Positions 1-11,382 of a DNA stretch of 64,000 nt are shown here, in pieces. The notes beneath the pieces are model-generated. The model was not told where the DNA came from. It saw only the letters and a list, made by a program, of their open reading frames with translations, and searched no databases. This stretch comes from Rotaria socialis (Eukaryota; Rotifera; Eurotatoria; Philodinida; Philodinidae). Position 1 is the first letter of the stretch, and every line of letters begins with the position of its first letter. The stretch covers positions 186,001 to 250,000 of the forward strand of contig CAJNYU010000038.1 in the NCBI GenBank assembly GCA_905331475.1. The letters are read 5' to 3'. A program made the translations under genes and the position numbers.

Positions 1-742
1 CTATCAATAAATATGTATTTTCTATGTACAATCAAATAATATTTCTTTAAATCAACATACCACACGAAGAATATCAATAAAAGCACCTTCTTGATTAAGT
101 AATTCTTCACTGAATTGTTCTGCGCGTGTAAACAAACGTTCAAGTGAATATTTAAGTTTTTCGTTATTTTCTAACCATTCAACATTATTTTTGTTAACAG
201 AAAGTCTAAATAAAGCAATATAGCATTCACTATATTCAATATGAAACTTACTTATATCTTAACGGTTTTGTTTCTTGAAATTCTAATAATGGATCGGATT
301 TATTGGTCATTATATCCATATAATTTGTTATATTATATAAACGATACGTGCGAATGGTTTCCACTGGTGGCTTCAACCAGCCTTGAAAGCCGTCTGAATC
401 TGGTGCTAGTCGTATTTTCTATATATGAAAATTCTTATATTTCCATAAAACTAATCATAAGAAAAAGACTTACTGCACGAATCTTTTCTGACACGTAATT
501 TGATACCGATGTCCATGAAAGAAGAAAGCCAGCTAATATTGTGAATAGTAATACTACACATACTATTTCACTGAAGATTCGAACTGGTAAGGTACATATT
601 TCAGTTAATCTTTTTCGACGAGCCTGTACAGCTACTTCTTTAGCATGAATTGTTCTAGAAAGAAATGAACTTGATAATATTAATTCAAATTCCTATGAAA
701 ATGTTGAACTAACTTTATCTTTGTTGGCGGTGGTGATTCCAT
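1..742 (-). CDS. CD36/SR-B family scavenger receptor, 5' part (runs off left edge)
   Basis: Partial gene. Exons read on the minus strand: 714-742 (ATG), 474-654, 252-418, 61-205. The next intron would run from 60 to 1, ending in AG at the window edge. Every junction is GT...AG and the frame holds throughout. The protein begins MESPPPTKIK, followed by a short basic cytoplasmic stretch and one hydrophobic segment (VVLLFTILAGFLLSW). The start of the ectodomain contains GWLKPPV, TYRLYNITNY and LEFQETKPLRY. This order (short N-tail, TM, then W-x2-PPV, Y-x-YNITN and E-x-x-P-x-RY) is the N-terminal signature of the CD36/SCARB family, plasma-membrane or lysosomal receptors for lipids and lipoproteins. 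The second transmembrane segment and the Cys-rich half lie outside the window. The family call is confident; which CD36 member it is cannot be told. Confidence 0.82.
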
Positions 743-3419
743 TATCTAGAAAAATGAAAATGTACTTTATTGATTTTTCAATGAATAATCAAGACACCTC
801 CGAAACAGAAAAGAATCATTTTTACACAAATTTGCAACCAAGGTTGCATAGTAATATTTGTACATAGAGAAACATTTTTCTTTTTCATAATGACATTGGA
901 CATTAATGAAGGCACACCTTTTTTTCTCTTATTTTACAAGATAATCTGCCTGATTATTCACAATTAATGGCGTGCAAAGAAATTTCTATGGATATGAAAT
1001 AGGTTAAGGTTCACTGTAATCAAAATGCTTACTTATGACTAGTAACCGATGGAGATAAATAATGAAGGCTAACGTAAATGGGTGCAGCTTGCTTCGTTCG
1101 AACGAGAACGATGATAAAAGAAGAAGAGGAGAGAAAGCTATGTAGAAGAAGATATGTTTGAAAGACAGGGCACACGGTCGTCTCGGATGAAGAGAAATAC
1201 AAGAGAAGTAATTTTTCTTGCATGGTCACGCCACAAAAACGAAAACGTGCGATTATGTTAGCAGCTGTTACAAACAATGCTTTTTTTTTCTTCTTTATTA
1301 TATTGTCCGAATTTTATAAGAACAGATTAGTCTTTTTTTTCTTCTTCGAATCAAATCGTCATGTTAAAAATAAATCTGGTTCACAAAAGAAAGAAAGGTC
1401 GTTGAAAAGTAATGCGTTATTGACGTTAAATTAATGGAGAGCGCGAATAGCTGAGTAGTGTCCTTCTTTTGTTATATTTTATATATATATATATGTACGT
1501 TTTTTTTTCTTCTTTTCTTTCTTTTCAGTGTACAGGGCACGCTTAAATCCGATTCATTCATACATACACACATCTATCAATCAAACTATTTTTATACATG
1601 CAAGTGTGTGTGTATGATAATATTGATACATATCAAATGAAAAGTATTAAATTTCTTATTTGAAATTGAAAACCGTAAAAAGAAAAAACATCAAGAAAAA
1701 TGTTTTTATCATTACCATCAAAAATCCGCATATAATGATCATAAAAGATGGCACTATAGTACAGACAGTTGTTTGATGAAGGAATCAAAAGAGAATTATA
1801 AAGTTTCTTATCATATACGGTTTTAGCAATGAACATACTTTTCGTTATACCTGGATGTCATTTATGATGCCCGAAGTGTAATTGAAAAACTAGATTAGAT
1901 ATCAAAAGTGTACGCTCTCAATATTTCGTCATATCCGAGATACTGCACCATTGCAAAAAATGTTTAAGTCAATATCACATGTATTTTGAAAAAATTGAAT
2001 AATTTTTTTTATTTTTTTTTAATTCTGATTAGAAAAGAATTTGTTTATTTCTTATGCTAAAAATAATCGAATAAGAATGGCAGATATTTTAAAAATGTAA
2101 ATCAGATATAAGAATAACTGACATACAACGAAAGATAAAAAATGTGCGTTAGTGTTTTGAGAGGTTTTTTATGCTCCTATTAGAATATATGAGAACAATA
2201 AACATTTCAAGGTTGTCGTAAGTAAAGAGCCAGATGCTTTATTTCTGTTGGTTATGAAGTCTTGTATCGCAAAGTAGCTACCTGTTTATGTAATATGTGT
2301 ATGATTAATAAAATCAGCTTGATATTGATTTTCATTAAAATCTTATTTGTTTCGATATTTTACTCTATTTACTAAGTAAATAAAAACAATCTGATATATC
2401 AATATAGAACAGCAGGAATAATCATACTTCTAAACGATTGGTTTACTAAAAATATGGAGGTGATCTTGCTAAACAATTACTTTTAACACTTTCAAGGCGT
2501 TCTGTTTGAAAATCTAAGATGGTTCTAAAGAATAGAATCGCCGTATATATTTTTATTAATTTTTTGCAATGGTATGGATACTTCCATTTTACAGTGATAT
2601 GTCGAACAGAACATCGATTTTGGCATGTGGGATGTGAGTAAATTACAGTATTTTGGATATACTGTAATACATGGCACGGTTTCATTTCGCATATTTTACT
2701 AAAGAAAAGATAAAATAGAACTGGAGCTGAAATTTGAGCATCAACTATTGAGAATAATAAACAATAAAACGAGTGAATACTGTTCCTCGTTGCAAAAGTT
2801 TTATCCTATCTGCAGCAAGCAATTTGAATAAGAGGCAACGAATATTACACATTAGCGACTTCGTTATTTTATTCGGTTGAATTCACAAAATTCAAATAAA
2901 ACTGCGCAAACACTTGAAAACATAAAAATTTTTATTCGGACGTACGACTTCATCTAGTTTGATACCGACCGATATCGTCTTCGTTTAAAATAGATACCGA
3001 TAAAGTGATCAGAATTTTTATTTTTTCTACATAGTATTGCTTACAGACTCCATCAATCTCGTATTATAATTTCAATTGAAATAGGCACACTCAAATTAAA
3101 GAGAGCTAGTACTCGTATCGACACCTATACAATATGGGTGGTGAGATCTAAGTCTTACTCAAATTCGTGTTTTTGTTTTATGAAGAGAACTGAGAGTTAA
3201 GTCACTTGACATGTGGTTTTAATGAGCCACAAAATTATATGAGCCATAAACATTGTTAGGATTTGGTTATAAATATTCGTTTATTTTATTTATAGCGAAA
3301 GTAACAAAAAACGAAACGGTAATCGACGATAGCAATAACGATAATAAACGAACTAACTAGTCACTTCGCTTGTCACGGAAACGACTCAATATCTTCACAC
3401 ACTTCTCTTCTCTTCTGTA
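743..3419. other. gene-less stretch upstream of the CD36-like gene
   Basis: AT-rich sequence. I found no ORF with domain-like content and no spliced gene on either strand. The open frames here are rich in Phe, Ser and Ile and follow poly-pyrimidine runs. Short TA runs occur (around 1480). The part nearest 743 presumably holds the promoter of the CD36-like gene, but I see no diagnostic element. Confidence 0.5.
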
Positions 3420-3543
3420 CCCAGATGAATTAATCCGACAACGGATCTTATTGAATCCTTTGGGATCCGACTCCCCGACAGAATCCGATAGGATTCCGTT
3501 AAAATCCAACGTCGGATCCTACTGTCGGAATGATTCTCCTGGG
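3420..3543. mobile_element. short MITE with CCCAG TIRs and TA flanks
   Basis: The element opens CCCAGATGAATTAATCC and closes GGAATGATTCTCCTGGG, which are imperfect inverted repeats of each other. It is bounded by TA on both sides, as expected for a Tc1/mariner-type TA target duplication. The interior is packed with variants of GGATCC and ATAGGATTCC. Two longer relatives lie at 51163-51531 and 58411-58621. It encodes no protein, so it would be a non-autonomous element. Confidence 0.6.
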
Positions 3544-5918
3544 TACATACTAGATTATCGATTCATATTTATATATACTTCGAAGACGAATCAAATAGAA
3601 AGAGACAAAGAAAAATAGCATAGAAGTTATTGGGAAGATAGGTACCGTCCCATGACAAACATCGAAGTTGATTAGGTGGGAGATTTAAAAACAAAATATG
3701 TTCAATAAACGAACATAGACTAAAAACAAAGTTTGACTATTTTTATACTTATCTGAATATCTTATTGTTCGAAGGAATATGTCATAATGATTCTATCGAT
3801 GAAATAGAAGATTATTTTATTATTCGTAATAATCAACATGTAAGACTACGGATTAGATGAAGACTATTGTCTTTTCAACATAGTAACATTGCTAAATTTT
3901 AGATTATAAAGAGTAAATGTCATCAAAATGATCTACTGGATTGATACGTAAATATTTAATGAAAATAAATCTATAGGCCGAATGGTGTCTCTTGCACAAA
4001 AACTTCTACAAAAAAAAAACATTATTGGTTAAATTCTCGGGATATCAATAAGGAAGTATCTTGTATAATTGTACCGAAGCTGATAAAAAAGGTTTTGGTG
4101 AATTTGGACCAATAAATTAGAATGATTCATGAAGTTTAAAGTTGAATGATGGCTCAACCGGGTTAAAAATTTACCTGTGATCGAGTATCGATTTATTCCC
4201 AAATTAGCGAAACCGAAATTTCGCGTTCATATGTTTCCGTCTCATGACGTTCGACTGTTGAATAATCTTTCTAAAGTCTCTGTTACATTTAATGCTCTTC
4301 TAATTTTAATTTCTGTTCTTTTTTTAATGCTCTTTTGTTGCTTCGATTGCTTTCATACTCAAAGTTTGAGAATGCGGCTAGACCGTTCTCTTCTCTACGA
4401 AACCACCACTTTATATTGTCGTTTTTTCTGGTTGTGCAATAATGTTTCCTATGTTTTTTAAATATAATCGATGTCTCACCATGAAATCAAATGAATTATC
4501 CGACATGTAAATTTATAGAATGTGCGTAATGTTACTGTATGAATCATGATCTCTTGCTTCTTTGCTCGTTTTCTTCGTTTTGCTAGCCAGCATAAATAAA
4601 AAATGGGAAAGTTGAAGTAGGACGTGGCGGCAGCGAGAAATCTAACTGGATGCAATAACATTTCAGTGCTATGATTTAGTGGCGATAAATATTTGAGAAA
4701 AAAAATATTGGTATGCTGTAGACACGTCAAGCCGTAGAATTTTCTAAGAATACAACATATGTTCAATATTATGATAGAAGAACAGAGGTGTGGCCAAAAT
4801 CGTCGATTTGGGCGTAATTGTCGCTACTATATCGTCAATAATCGAAGAAGAAAAATAAGACAAGACCTTGAACACGAGAGATATTATTTTACGAAAAAAC
4901 AAATTGTCGTCTCAGCAATCTTACGTCAATTCTAACCGCAGGATTTTTGTAGGATTTTACAGTAAAGGACATCTAGATCTGTCAAGAATCTTATAGTAAG
5001 AATGGATGTAAAATTGCTGAGACTACGATTTGTGTCCGATTTTATAAGATCATACAAGATCTTATAATCTGATTTTTCGAGTTGGGATCGGAAACGAAAA
5101 AGAAAATCAAAGATAAAGAAACGAGATACACAAAATTAAGTGGAACCATTTAGCGAATAAAACTTCATATGTTAAAACTTTATCTTCAAATCGACCGAGA
5201 CTTATTTTTATATTTCTGATAAATCAACGAACACCAATTTATTAATATAATTGTACAAAAAATATAACTGAATCGTGGCGAAGATCGAAGAAAGATCATG
5301 CTAAAAAAAGATGGTTTATTGATTATCTTGCAGTATTTGAATGTGAAATTCATCTTGATAACAAGGAAGTTGTATATTATCTCATCGGAGTAGTTCAGCT
5401 GACGGTGTATGCAGATACTATCTGCTCATCAAGCGCACATCTAAGATCCCATCATTGCACTCAAGAAAGTCCTCTTTTCAGTTATGTGTAAGTTATGAAA
5501 CTGTATCTGTCAAGAAAAGCACTATGTAGAGCAATATTTTTCATGACAACAGCATAAACAAATAGCATAACGCAATTTCTAACTTGAAATTCCTAATTGA
5601 TCTCCTGTTCCGATGTCAAATGCTATTTTTGAATAGCGAGTAAACTTTAATTGAGCTTAAACCAAGTGTTCAAAACGTTTCACTGTCGTTGATATATATT
5701 TAAATAATGTAACATCACTAGAGACATCGATCTCATTTTGTTGCGAAGAGTTTTCTGTTGATACATCATTCTACAGAACATCTTCACGCAAACTTGACGA
5801 CTACACAATACAGGGCAAGTAAAGAGATCGAATGCTTACTAGAATATGACAACCAATATGTAGTAATCCTTCAAAAATGAATTTGTGAGGTTACAAACTA
5901 TCGATTCTCCATATATGT
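3544..5918. other. gene-less stretch
   Basis: No convincing gene on either strand. A 94-codon open frame at 4177-4461 has a hydrophobic middle, but I recognise no domain and see no splice structure around it. I see no tRNA, rRNA or repeat family here. Confidence 0.45.
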
Positions 5919-6073
5919 CCAACTTGAAACTTGAATTCAATTGAAAATTGAAATTTTCAACTTTTAAACCAATAACATTCTGAAGAATAGTGACTCATAC
6001 ATATATCGCCATAAGTTGAAAGTTGAAAGTTGAAATTTTCTATTTTCAACTGAATTCAAGTTTCAAGTTTGAC
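5919..6073. repeat. 155-bp fold-back repeat, arms about 50 bp
   Basis: The left arm reads ACTTGAAACTTGAATTCAAT... and the right arm, reverse-complemented, reads ACTTGAAACTTGAATTCAGT.... Both continue into variants of TTGAAAATTGAAATTTTCAAC. The arms are separated by a short non-repetitive loop around 5970-6010. The unit TTGAAAGTTGAAAG is also internally iterated. It looks like a fold-back MITE or an expanded palindrome. I found no clear target duplication. Confidence 0.55.
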
Positions 6074-6103
6074 ACTACTGGTTCTCTTCGTATATTTTAC
6101 CCC

Positions 6104-6567
6104 TGTTCACATGGATCTACCTCCTATTTCCTATCCTTACTGAGAAGCAAAGACAAGATCTGTCTCACTTCTACTTTTCAAGCCTTCGAAGAGTTATGTT
6201 CTCCTCGCACTGGAATGATCACTTCTTTTCACACGCTCTTGACGAAATTTCCTTAGAAGACAGATGCGCGTCTTATTGGGAGAAGTACTTGGTAGCTTTA
6301 GCCGATTCTGTTGATGGTGAACTTCTACTAGAAAAGGCAAATCTGAACGTCCTCAGGGCGGCGTGGACTCACGGTGAATTTCCTATCAAAGGTCTAAGAC
6401 GTTTGAAGAGATTCATCGAATGCACTTCGATCCTAGAGAAAGCGGTAACATGGTTGGCAACAGTCCCCTGCTCGTCCTCTATCCCCTTCTATGACATTGA
6501 TGAGGTACAGCTCTTGCAAGAGCACCCCGAAACATTTTTATTTATGAGTCCAAGCCCAAGCACATAA
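6104..6567 (+). pseudogene. LINE-like C-terminal fragment (tentative)
   Basis: An open frame of about 150 codons runs to the TAA at 6565-6567. It reads through PILTEKQRQDLSHFYFSSLR, then a HWNDHF segment, then DRCASYWEKYLVALADSV. Base composition is clearly less AT-rich than the surroundings and codon use looks coding. There is no ATG at a sensible place and no upstream domain. The pattern of a hydrophobic P-I-L-T lead followed by FYFSSLRRV and a Trp-Asp motif resembles the region after the reverse transcriptase domain in some non-LTR retrotransposons. That family call rests on general resemblance only. It could instead be an exon of an unrecognised gene. Confidence 0.4.
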
Positions 6568-7596
6568 ATGTTCTATGAACTCGGCGTAATCGTCTTAATG
6601 GGCAATCTTAAATCGTGCAAAAAAATCTTTCTATTCTTGCCATATGAATTCCACGTACGTTAATGAAATCAATTTACCCACTGGCTGTTCTCTCCTGCAT
6701 CTACTTCTTTCGCCCGCGTGAAATGGTATGGTCGTGGTCTTCTTTTCTTCGTTACGTTACTAAATATTTTCATATTGTTATTGTTCTTTATTTTTCTCTT
6801 TCTCTTTTTCTTTTTCTTTTTCATTTTCTTTTTCTTTTCTTTTTCCTTTTCACCGTTTCATCTTCTCCTCATTAACATTGTACTGCAAGGATCAATTCGA
6901 TCACAGTGTCAGCAAAATATAAAAAAAATAAAAATAAAAATAAAAATCGAAATTTACAATTCGATAGTGGATTGGATTTTGTTGCGCAATAATTTGATTG
7001 AAATCAGCGAATCTTTTTCGCTGGGTTTAAATAACACTGCGTAATGTTATACATGCAGAAAACAGTTCAATAATTTTACGCATAGTATAACGGATTTTTC
7101 ATGGCAAATTGATTCTAATTTCTATAAGCAGAGGTCTGACAAGTGATCAGCCTTGACAGAACGGGATGAATTACAATGAGTGCACGCCAGAACTGTTAAA
7201 AGATTTTTCCCAACACAATTCAGATCAAAATAACAAAACGTCATAAAGCAAACTTGTTGTGCCACCGTTATTATATCTTACGAAAATCCAATAGCTTGAA
7301 TCCTATGACTGCTTTTGAACGCTAAAATCCCAGATATATTTTGATTACTAACAGAAATTTCTTTTGGCAATTTTAAGCAAGACACCTACTGGTGTCCAGT
7401 TGTATTCTCATGTAAGATAATAAAAATGCAAACAATCTGTCTAAATAATTTTATTCGGCAACGGATAGTATAACAAAAAACAAATATTTGCAAAAAAATT
7501 TAGGTTGTTGCTGCATATTTTGTTAAATCTTCTCGTGCGATTATTTAAATTCAGCTCTATTTATTTTTACACGATTGAGCTCGACTTGAATCACAT
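6568..7596. other. gene-less stretch with T/C-rich low-complexity tract
   Basis: A polypyrimidine tract of (TTTTTC)-like units occupies about 6783-6851. The part from about 7240 to 7596 is homologous to about 8790-8987, so it belongs to the tandemly duplicated E2-like unit (3' flank). I see no gene before 7597. Confidence 0.5.
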
Positions 7597-8036
7597 TCAG
7601 CTGCCAATATCAAATATTGCCAAACGAGTCCATACATGTTCTAAAATATTTCTGATGCCCATAGTTGGTAACCAAAATTCTAGTGTTAATAATTCTGACA
7701 TAAATTCATTGATTTCATTTATATTTGGATGCACTACATCATGTTTAAATATGATCGATTGTGGTGGGGAAAACTAAAAGAAAATCGAATCGTCAACTAT
7801 AGCAACAATAAGGCATTACTATATCTTACCGGATATTCTTCGCTTAATTTTATATTAATACAAAAGATTTCATTTTCATATGGTGTTGAAATAGGTCCCG
7901 TGATAGCTGCCTCTAGATGTAAGTAATCATCACCGATTGGTTCAACAAATATAATCGATGAATTTTCATTATTATGCCTTATTTCTCCTAGATCTTGCTG
8001 GCAGCGTCTTTCAGCAAACACACGTGTTGTCGGCAT
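7597..8036 (-). CDS. E2 ubiquitin-conjugating-enzyme-like protein lacking the catalytic Cys, copy A
   Basis: Two exons: 7830-8036 and 7597-7773, with a 56-nt GT...AG intron at phase 0. The product is about 127 aa, close to a bare UBC fold (about 145-150 aa) and somewhat short at the ends. Visible UBC landmarks are a central strand-and-flap motif (ITGPISTPYENEIF), SEEYP joined across the intron to FSPPQSI, then HPNI, and W-L-P before the C-terminal helix. In active E2s the catalytic Cys lies eight residues after the Asn of HPN. Here that position is Met, in HPNINEINEFMSELL. The protein should therefore be unable to carry ubiquitin as a thioester and would act like a UEV (E2 variant), if it acts at all. 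Neighbouring copies lie at 8086-8259 (partial) and 8988-9442. Start chosen at the first ATG of the conserved exon. Confidence 0.72.
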
Positions 8037-8308
8037 ATTTTCAATTGCTATTAAAGTATTTCAAGAACGTGCACTGATCAATAANAAAGATTTCATTTTC
8101 ATATGGTGTTGAAATAGGTCCCGTGATAGCTGCCTCTAGATGTAAGTAATCATCACCGATTGGTTCAACAAATATAATCGATGAATTTTCATTATTATGC
8201 CTTATTTCTCCTAGATCTTGCTGGCAGCGTCTTTCAGCAAACACACGTGTTGTCGGCATATTTTCAATTGCTATTAAAGTATTTCAAGAACGTGCACTGA
8301 TCAATAAA
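7862..8308. repeat. 223-bp perfect tandem duplication across a single N (probable assembly artefact)
   Basis: Bases 7862-8084 recur without visible difference at 8086-8308, and the two are joined by one N at 8085. The second copy gives a truncated E2-like exon 1 (minus, 8086-8259) that cannot be read beyond the N. A perfect repeat abutting an N is what an unmerged overlap between two contigs looks like. I therefore treat the second copy as not a real gene. Confidence 0.75.
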
Positions 8309-8987
8309 ATAATGCAAGCAATTGGTTGAGTGAATTTATAAAAAGTGAAAAGGCTATGATCTATGTGGTTTTCTCCATGTCTCTTTTGTATTTACTTAGG
8401 AAATTCCAATGTTTTTTTTTCCTACTGATATGTTTACTTTGACAATTTTTGACGCAATTTAACGTTTTTTTTATAAAAAGATAAAATGACTAATGTGGTC
8501 TGGATATGTACCATTATATCACTGAAACAAGAGGGCAAATAATTTTTCCCGTTCTGTTTTTTTTTAATATTTTCGCATAATCACTACACTGTTTATTTAT
8601 TTTTTATTGTATACCCCACTAGATAAAAGGAAATAAATAAAAAAAACCCATAAAAGACAACAATAATCTTTTTCAATTCATCATGTATTATGAAAACTTG
8701 AGTAAAGACGTAGGAATAGCTATACTGGCTCAAATCATGACTTCTGCATATTATTTGAAGATGGATTCGCTTTTCGAACACAATTCGAATCAAAACATCA
8801 GAAGGTCATAGGATAAAATTGTTCTATCATCGCTACTGTATCTAACAAGACATTTTCAATCCATTAAAATCTAAATGGTTTTATGCTAATGGACAAGTTT
8901 AACTTAATGAACTGATAACAAAAAATAGTCTTAGTGTACAGGCGCATATTTTCTTGAATATTTGCGTGCGATTATTTCAAATTCAAC
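8309..8987. other. duplicated flank between the E2-like copies
   Basis: No gene. About 8340-8650 resembles about 9700-9910, including CACTAGATAAAAG in a shared context, and about 8790-8987 resembles about 7240-7596. The whole unit (3' flank, gene, 5' flank) of roughly 1.4 kb is therefore duplicated in tandem. Confidence 0.55.
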
Positions 8988-9442
8988 TTAGGCAGCATCG
9001 GGTATTGTCATATAAGCCAATACACGTTCTAAAATACTGTTGATTGTCATAGTTGGTAACCAAAATTCTGGTGTTAATAATTCTGACATAAATTCATTGA
9101 TTTCATTTACATTTGAATGCGGTATAACATGTGCAACTGTTATCGATTGTGGCGGTACAAACTAAACGAAAATCGAATCGTTAACTTCAGAAAATATAAG
9201 ATTTAATATCTTACTGGATATTCTTCGCTTAATTCTATATTAATATGAAAGATTTCATTTTCATATGGTGTTGAAATAGGTCCCGTGATAGCTGCCTCTA
9301 GATGTAAGTAATCATCACCGATTGGTTCAACAAATATAATCGATGAATTTTCATTATTATGCCTTATTTCTCCTAGATCTCGTTGACAGCATCTTTCAGC
9401 AAACATACGTGATGTCAATTGGTTTTGAGATGTTGTGGCCAT
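8988..9442 (-). CDS. E2 ubiquitin-conjugating-enzyme-like protein lacking the catalytic Cys, copy C
   Basis: Exons 9215-9442 (ATG) and 8988-9161 (TAA), with a 53-nt GT...AG intron at phase 0. The product is about 133 aa. It starts MATTSQNQLTSRMFAERCC, which fits the usual first helix of a UBC fold better than copy A does. The flap motif ITGPISTPYENEIF is retained. The HPN tripeptide has become HSN, and the Met replacing the catalytic Cys is shared with copy A (NEINEFMSELL). WLPTMTINSILERV matches the W-x-P...I-x-x-I-L segment of active E2s. The loss of Cys therefore predates the duplication. Exon 1 is almost identical to copy A while exon 2 and the intron differ much more. Confidence 0.74.
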
Positions 9443-10383
9443 GTTTTGGATTGTTAATGTAAGTATTAAAGTAGGTCCACGAGTGAAGAAAAGTGAGCAA
9501 CTGCATAAAAACTTCCTCTTATATACTGGCGAGAATATGATTCAGGCCGGGTTTTTCCGCGTGTACTATTTTTACTACAGAAAATTCCGCTTAGCGTTTT
9601 TGCTAGCCATATGTGTCCTTGAAATATTGCGTGACGTCAAAAGCAATGATAATAGAAACTACATTTGATATCAAGATTGTCTATTGAGATGTAACAAATG
9701 GCACAGAATAAGTTCAAAATTTTCAATTTTATTCCTTGATAGAATTTCTAGGGAAGCCTCAATATTTAACATCATGTGACAAAAATTGTAGGACAAATCA
9801 TTTTTTGGGTTTTTTTCCTTTTCTTTATGATAATGTTTACACCTGATCACTGTCTTATTTATTTATTTTTGTTATATACGTCACTAGATAAAAGAATGTA
9901 AATAAAAAGACACAATAAACTCAAAAAATAAAGATGATATGCTTCGTAAAAACGAATAAATCTTTAAGAACTAAGTAATAGAAAAATTTAAGAATTCACT
10001 TGACTCTTTAAATAACCGGTGATAGTTTTCTTGGTCGAATCATCTATGCAACTTGAAAGAACAACATCGATTCTTCGTTTATTTCGAGCATGGCTTACAT
10101 GTATTTACTACTGACTAACAGTAAAATTTACTTTTGAGATGAAATATTCCATCTATGATCATTTTTTTCTAGCAATAGTTAGATTTATATTTTTTGTCTT
10201 TGATTTTAGCCTCCCATGCATTCAGTCCTGCTGTTTTTGTGATTTCCTTGAATCATCTGACTATTGCAACGAGAGAATAGTGATACTGTTCGTTTTTTTC
10301 ATTTGATTTGCGATTGAGGGTCACGATATAAATTTATTTCTTAAATTAACAGCATCCATTTCTTTTTAAATCATTATGATAAT
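9443..10383. other. gene-less stretch
   Basis: The first 450 bp are the duplicated 5' flank of the E2-like unit. The remainder is AT-rich with no gene that I can support. Confidence 0.45.
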
Positions 10384-10759
10384 CCTTTACGGCCGGATGT
10401 TGTCATTTGGCAACATTGTGCCGATATTTCTTTTAGAAAGGTCTAGCTATACTGTGGACAGATAGTGAACCAATAGTTCAATAATTACTACAAGATATTT
10501 TAGAACCATAGCCCATGAAACAAAACAAAAACGTTCAGCTGAGAAAATTACTGGAGTCCTCCTGAATACTCCTAAAGAACAACTGAATCATAATAGATGT
10601 TCTTATGGTACCCTCAATCATTCAATCCCATAGGTCACTAATGGTAAATTTCCCCTACTTGATCTATTGTATATTATATTACTCAAAGAGATGATTCAAT
10701 GAGTACTGACAATAAGAGGTATGGATGTTGCCAAATGGCAACAGCCGGCCGTGAGGGGT
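10384..10759. mobile_element. about 376-bp inverted-repeat element, termini with ACGGCCGG and TTGGCAACA
   Basis: The left end reads CCTTTACGGCCGGATGTTG followed by TCATTTGGCAACA. The right end, reverse-complemented, reads CCCCTCACGGCCGGCTGTTG followed by CCATTTGGCAACA. That gives about 33 bp of terminal inverted repeat, with a TGTTGCCAAATGGCAACA palindrome inside each end. The interior has no ORF of note. The right terminus is shared with the overlapping structure 10728-11268. Confidence 0.6.
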
Positions 10760-11268
10760 TAAAATTTTTGAAAAATCATTTTTCGTTTTCGACCATCGTT
10801 ATTCGCTATTTTGCGTTTTTTCATTTATTCATACAAGAACACAGCATACAAAACATATCTGATGCATTTACATAGCTTTTCCTAGCTTTAAATGGAATTT
10901 TCTATGAAAAAAAGCCAGCATGATAGTATTGTAGTTCTCAATAATTGCTAGGGAAATGGATATTTAATTTACTTATCGGCACGGATGTAGAGAAATAAAA
11001 GATCTACAAGAATACCTATCCTGATGCCAACGAACACAAAAATCCATACATCTACTCTCTCCTTAAGTTCAACGTATGTCAAATTTTTCGTACAAAAGTC
11101 GATTTGAATCGCGAAGAAACTGTGCAGGCGTATCATATATATTTTTACTCTTTTTTCTTGAATAATTAAATGAAAGGAACGCAAAATAATGAATTTCGAT
11201 GATCGAAAACGACAAATGAATTTTTCAAAGTTTTGACCCTTACGGCCGACTGTTGCCAAATGGTAACA
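10728..11268. mobile_element. about 540-bp fold-back element, arms about 85 bp
   Basis: The left arm begins TGTTGCCAAATGGCAACA and continues through CGGCCGTGAGGGGTTAAAAT to CTATTTTGCG. The right arm, reverse-complemented, gives TTACCATTTGGCAACAG, CGGCCGTAAGGGTCAAAACT and ATTATTTTGCG with scattered differences. The open frame at 10969-11259 lies across the right arm and is not a gene. Together with 10384-10759 there are three copies of the same terminus in 900 bp. Confidence 0.62.
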
Positions 11269-11382
11269 AACAGCTATTCAACATAGAAGCACTGTTCAAT
11301 TTTAAGAAAAAGGTTTTTGTTATCTCTATGGCAGGATAAGAAAAAAAAATAAGCTACATAGCACATTTTTAGTTCGATACAA

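Noticed and set aside
206..251. A 22-nt intron in the CD36-like gene (GTAAGT...ATAG at 251-230)
   Set aside because: A 46-nt intron using the AG at 206-207 keeps the frame, has a better pyrimidine tract and gives a smoother family match, so a mini-intron is not needed.
1029..1640. Several open frames rich in Phe/Ser/Leu on both strands
   Set aside because: They come from poly-pyrimidine and TA runs, with no domain, no splice signals and no coding-like composition.
8041..8259. A third E2-like gene (partial exon 1)
   Set aside because: Identical to copy A and interrupted by an N; best explained as an unmerged contig overlap.
10969..11259. 96-codon open frame on the minus strand
   Set aside because: Lies across the arm of an inverted-repeat element and shows no domain.
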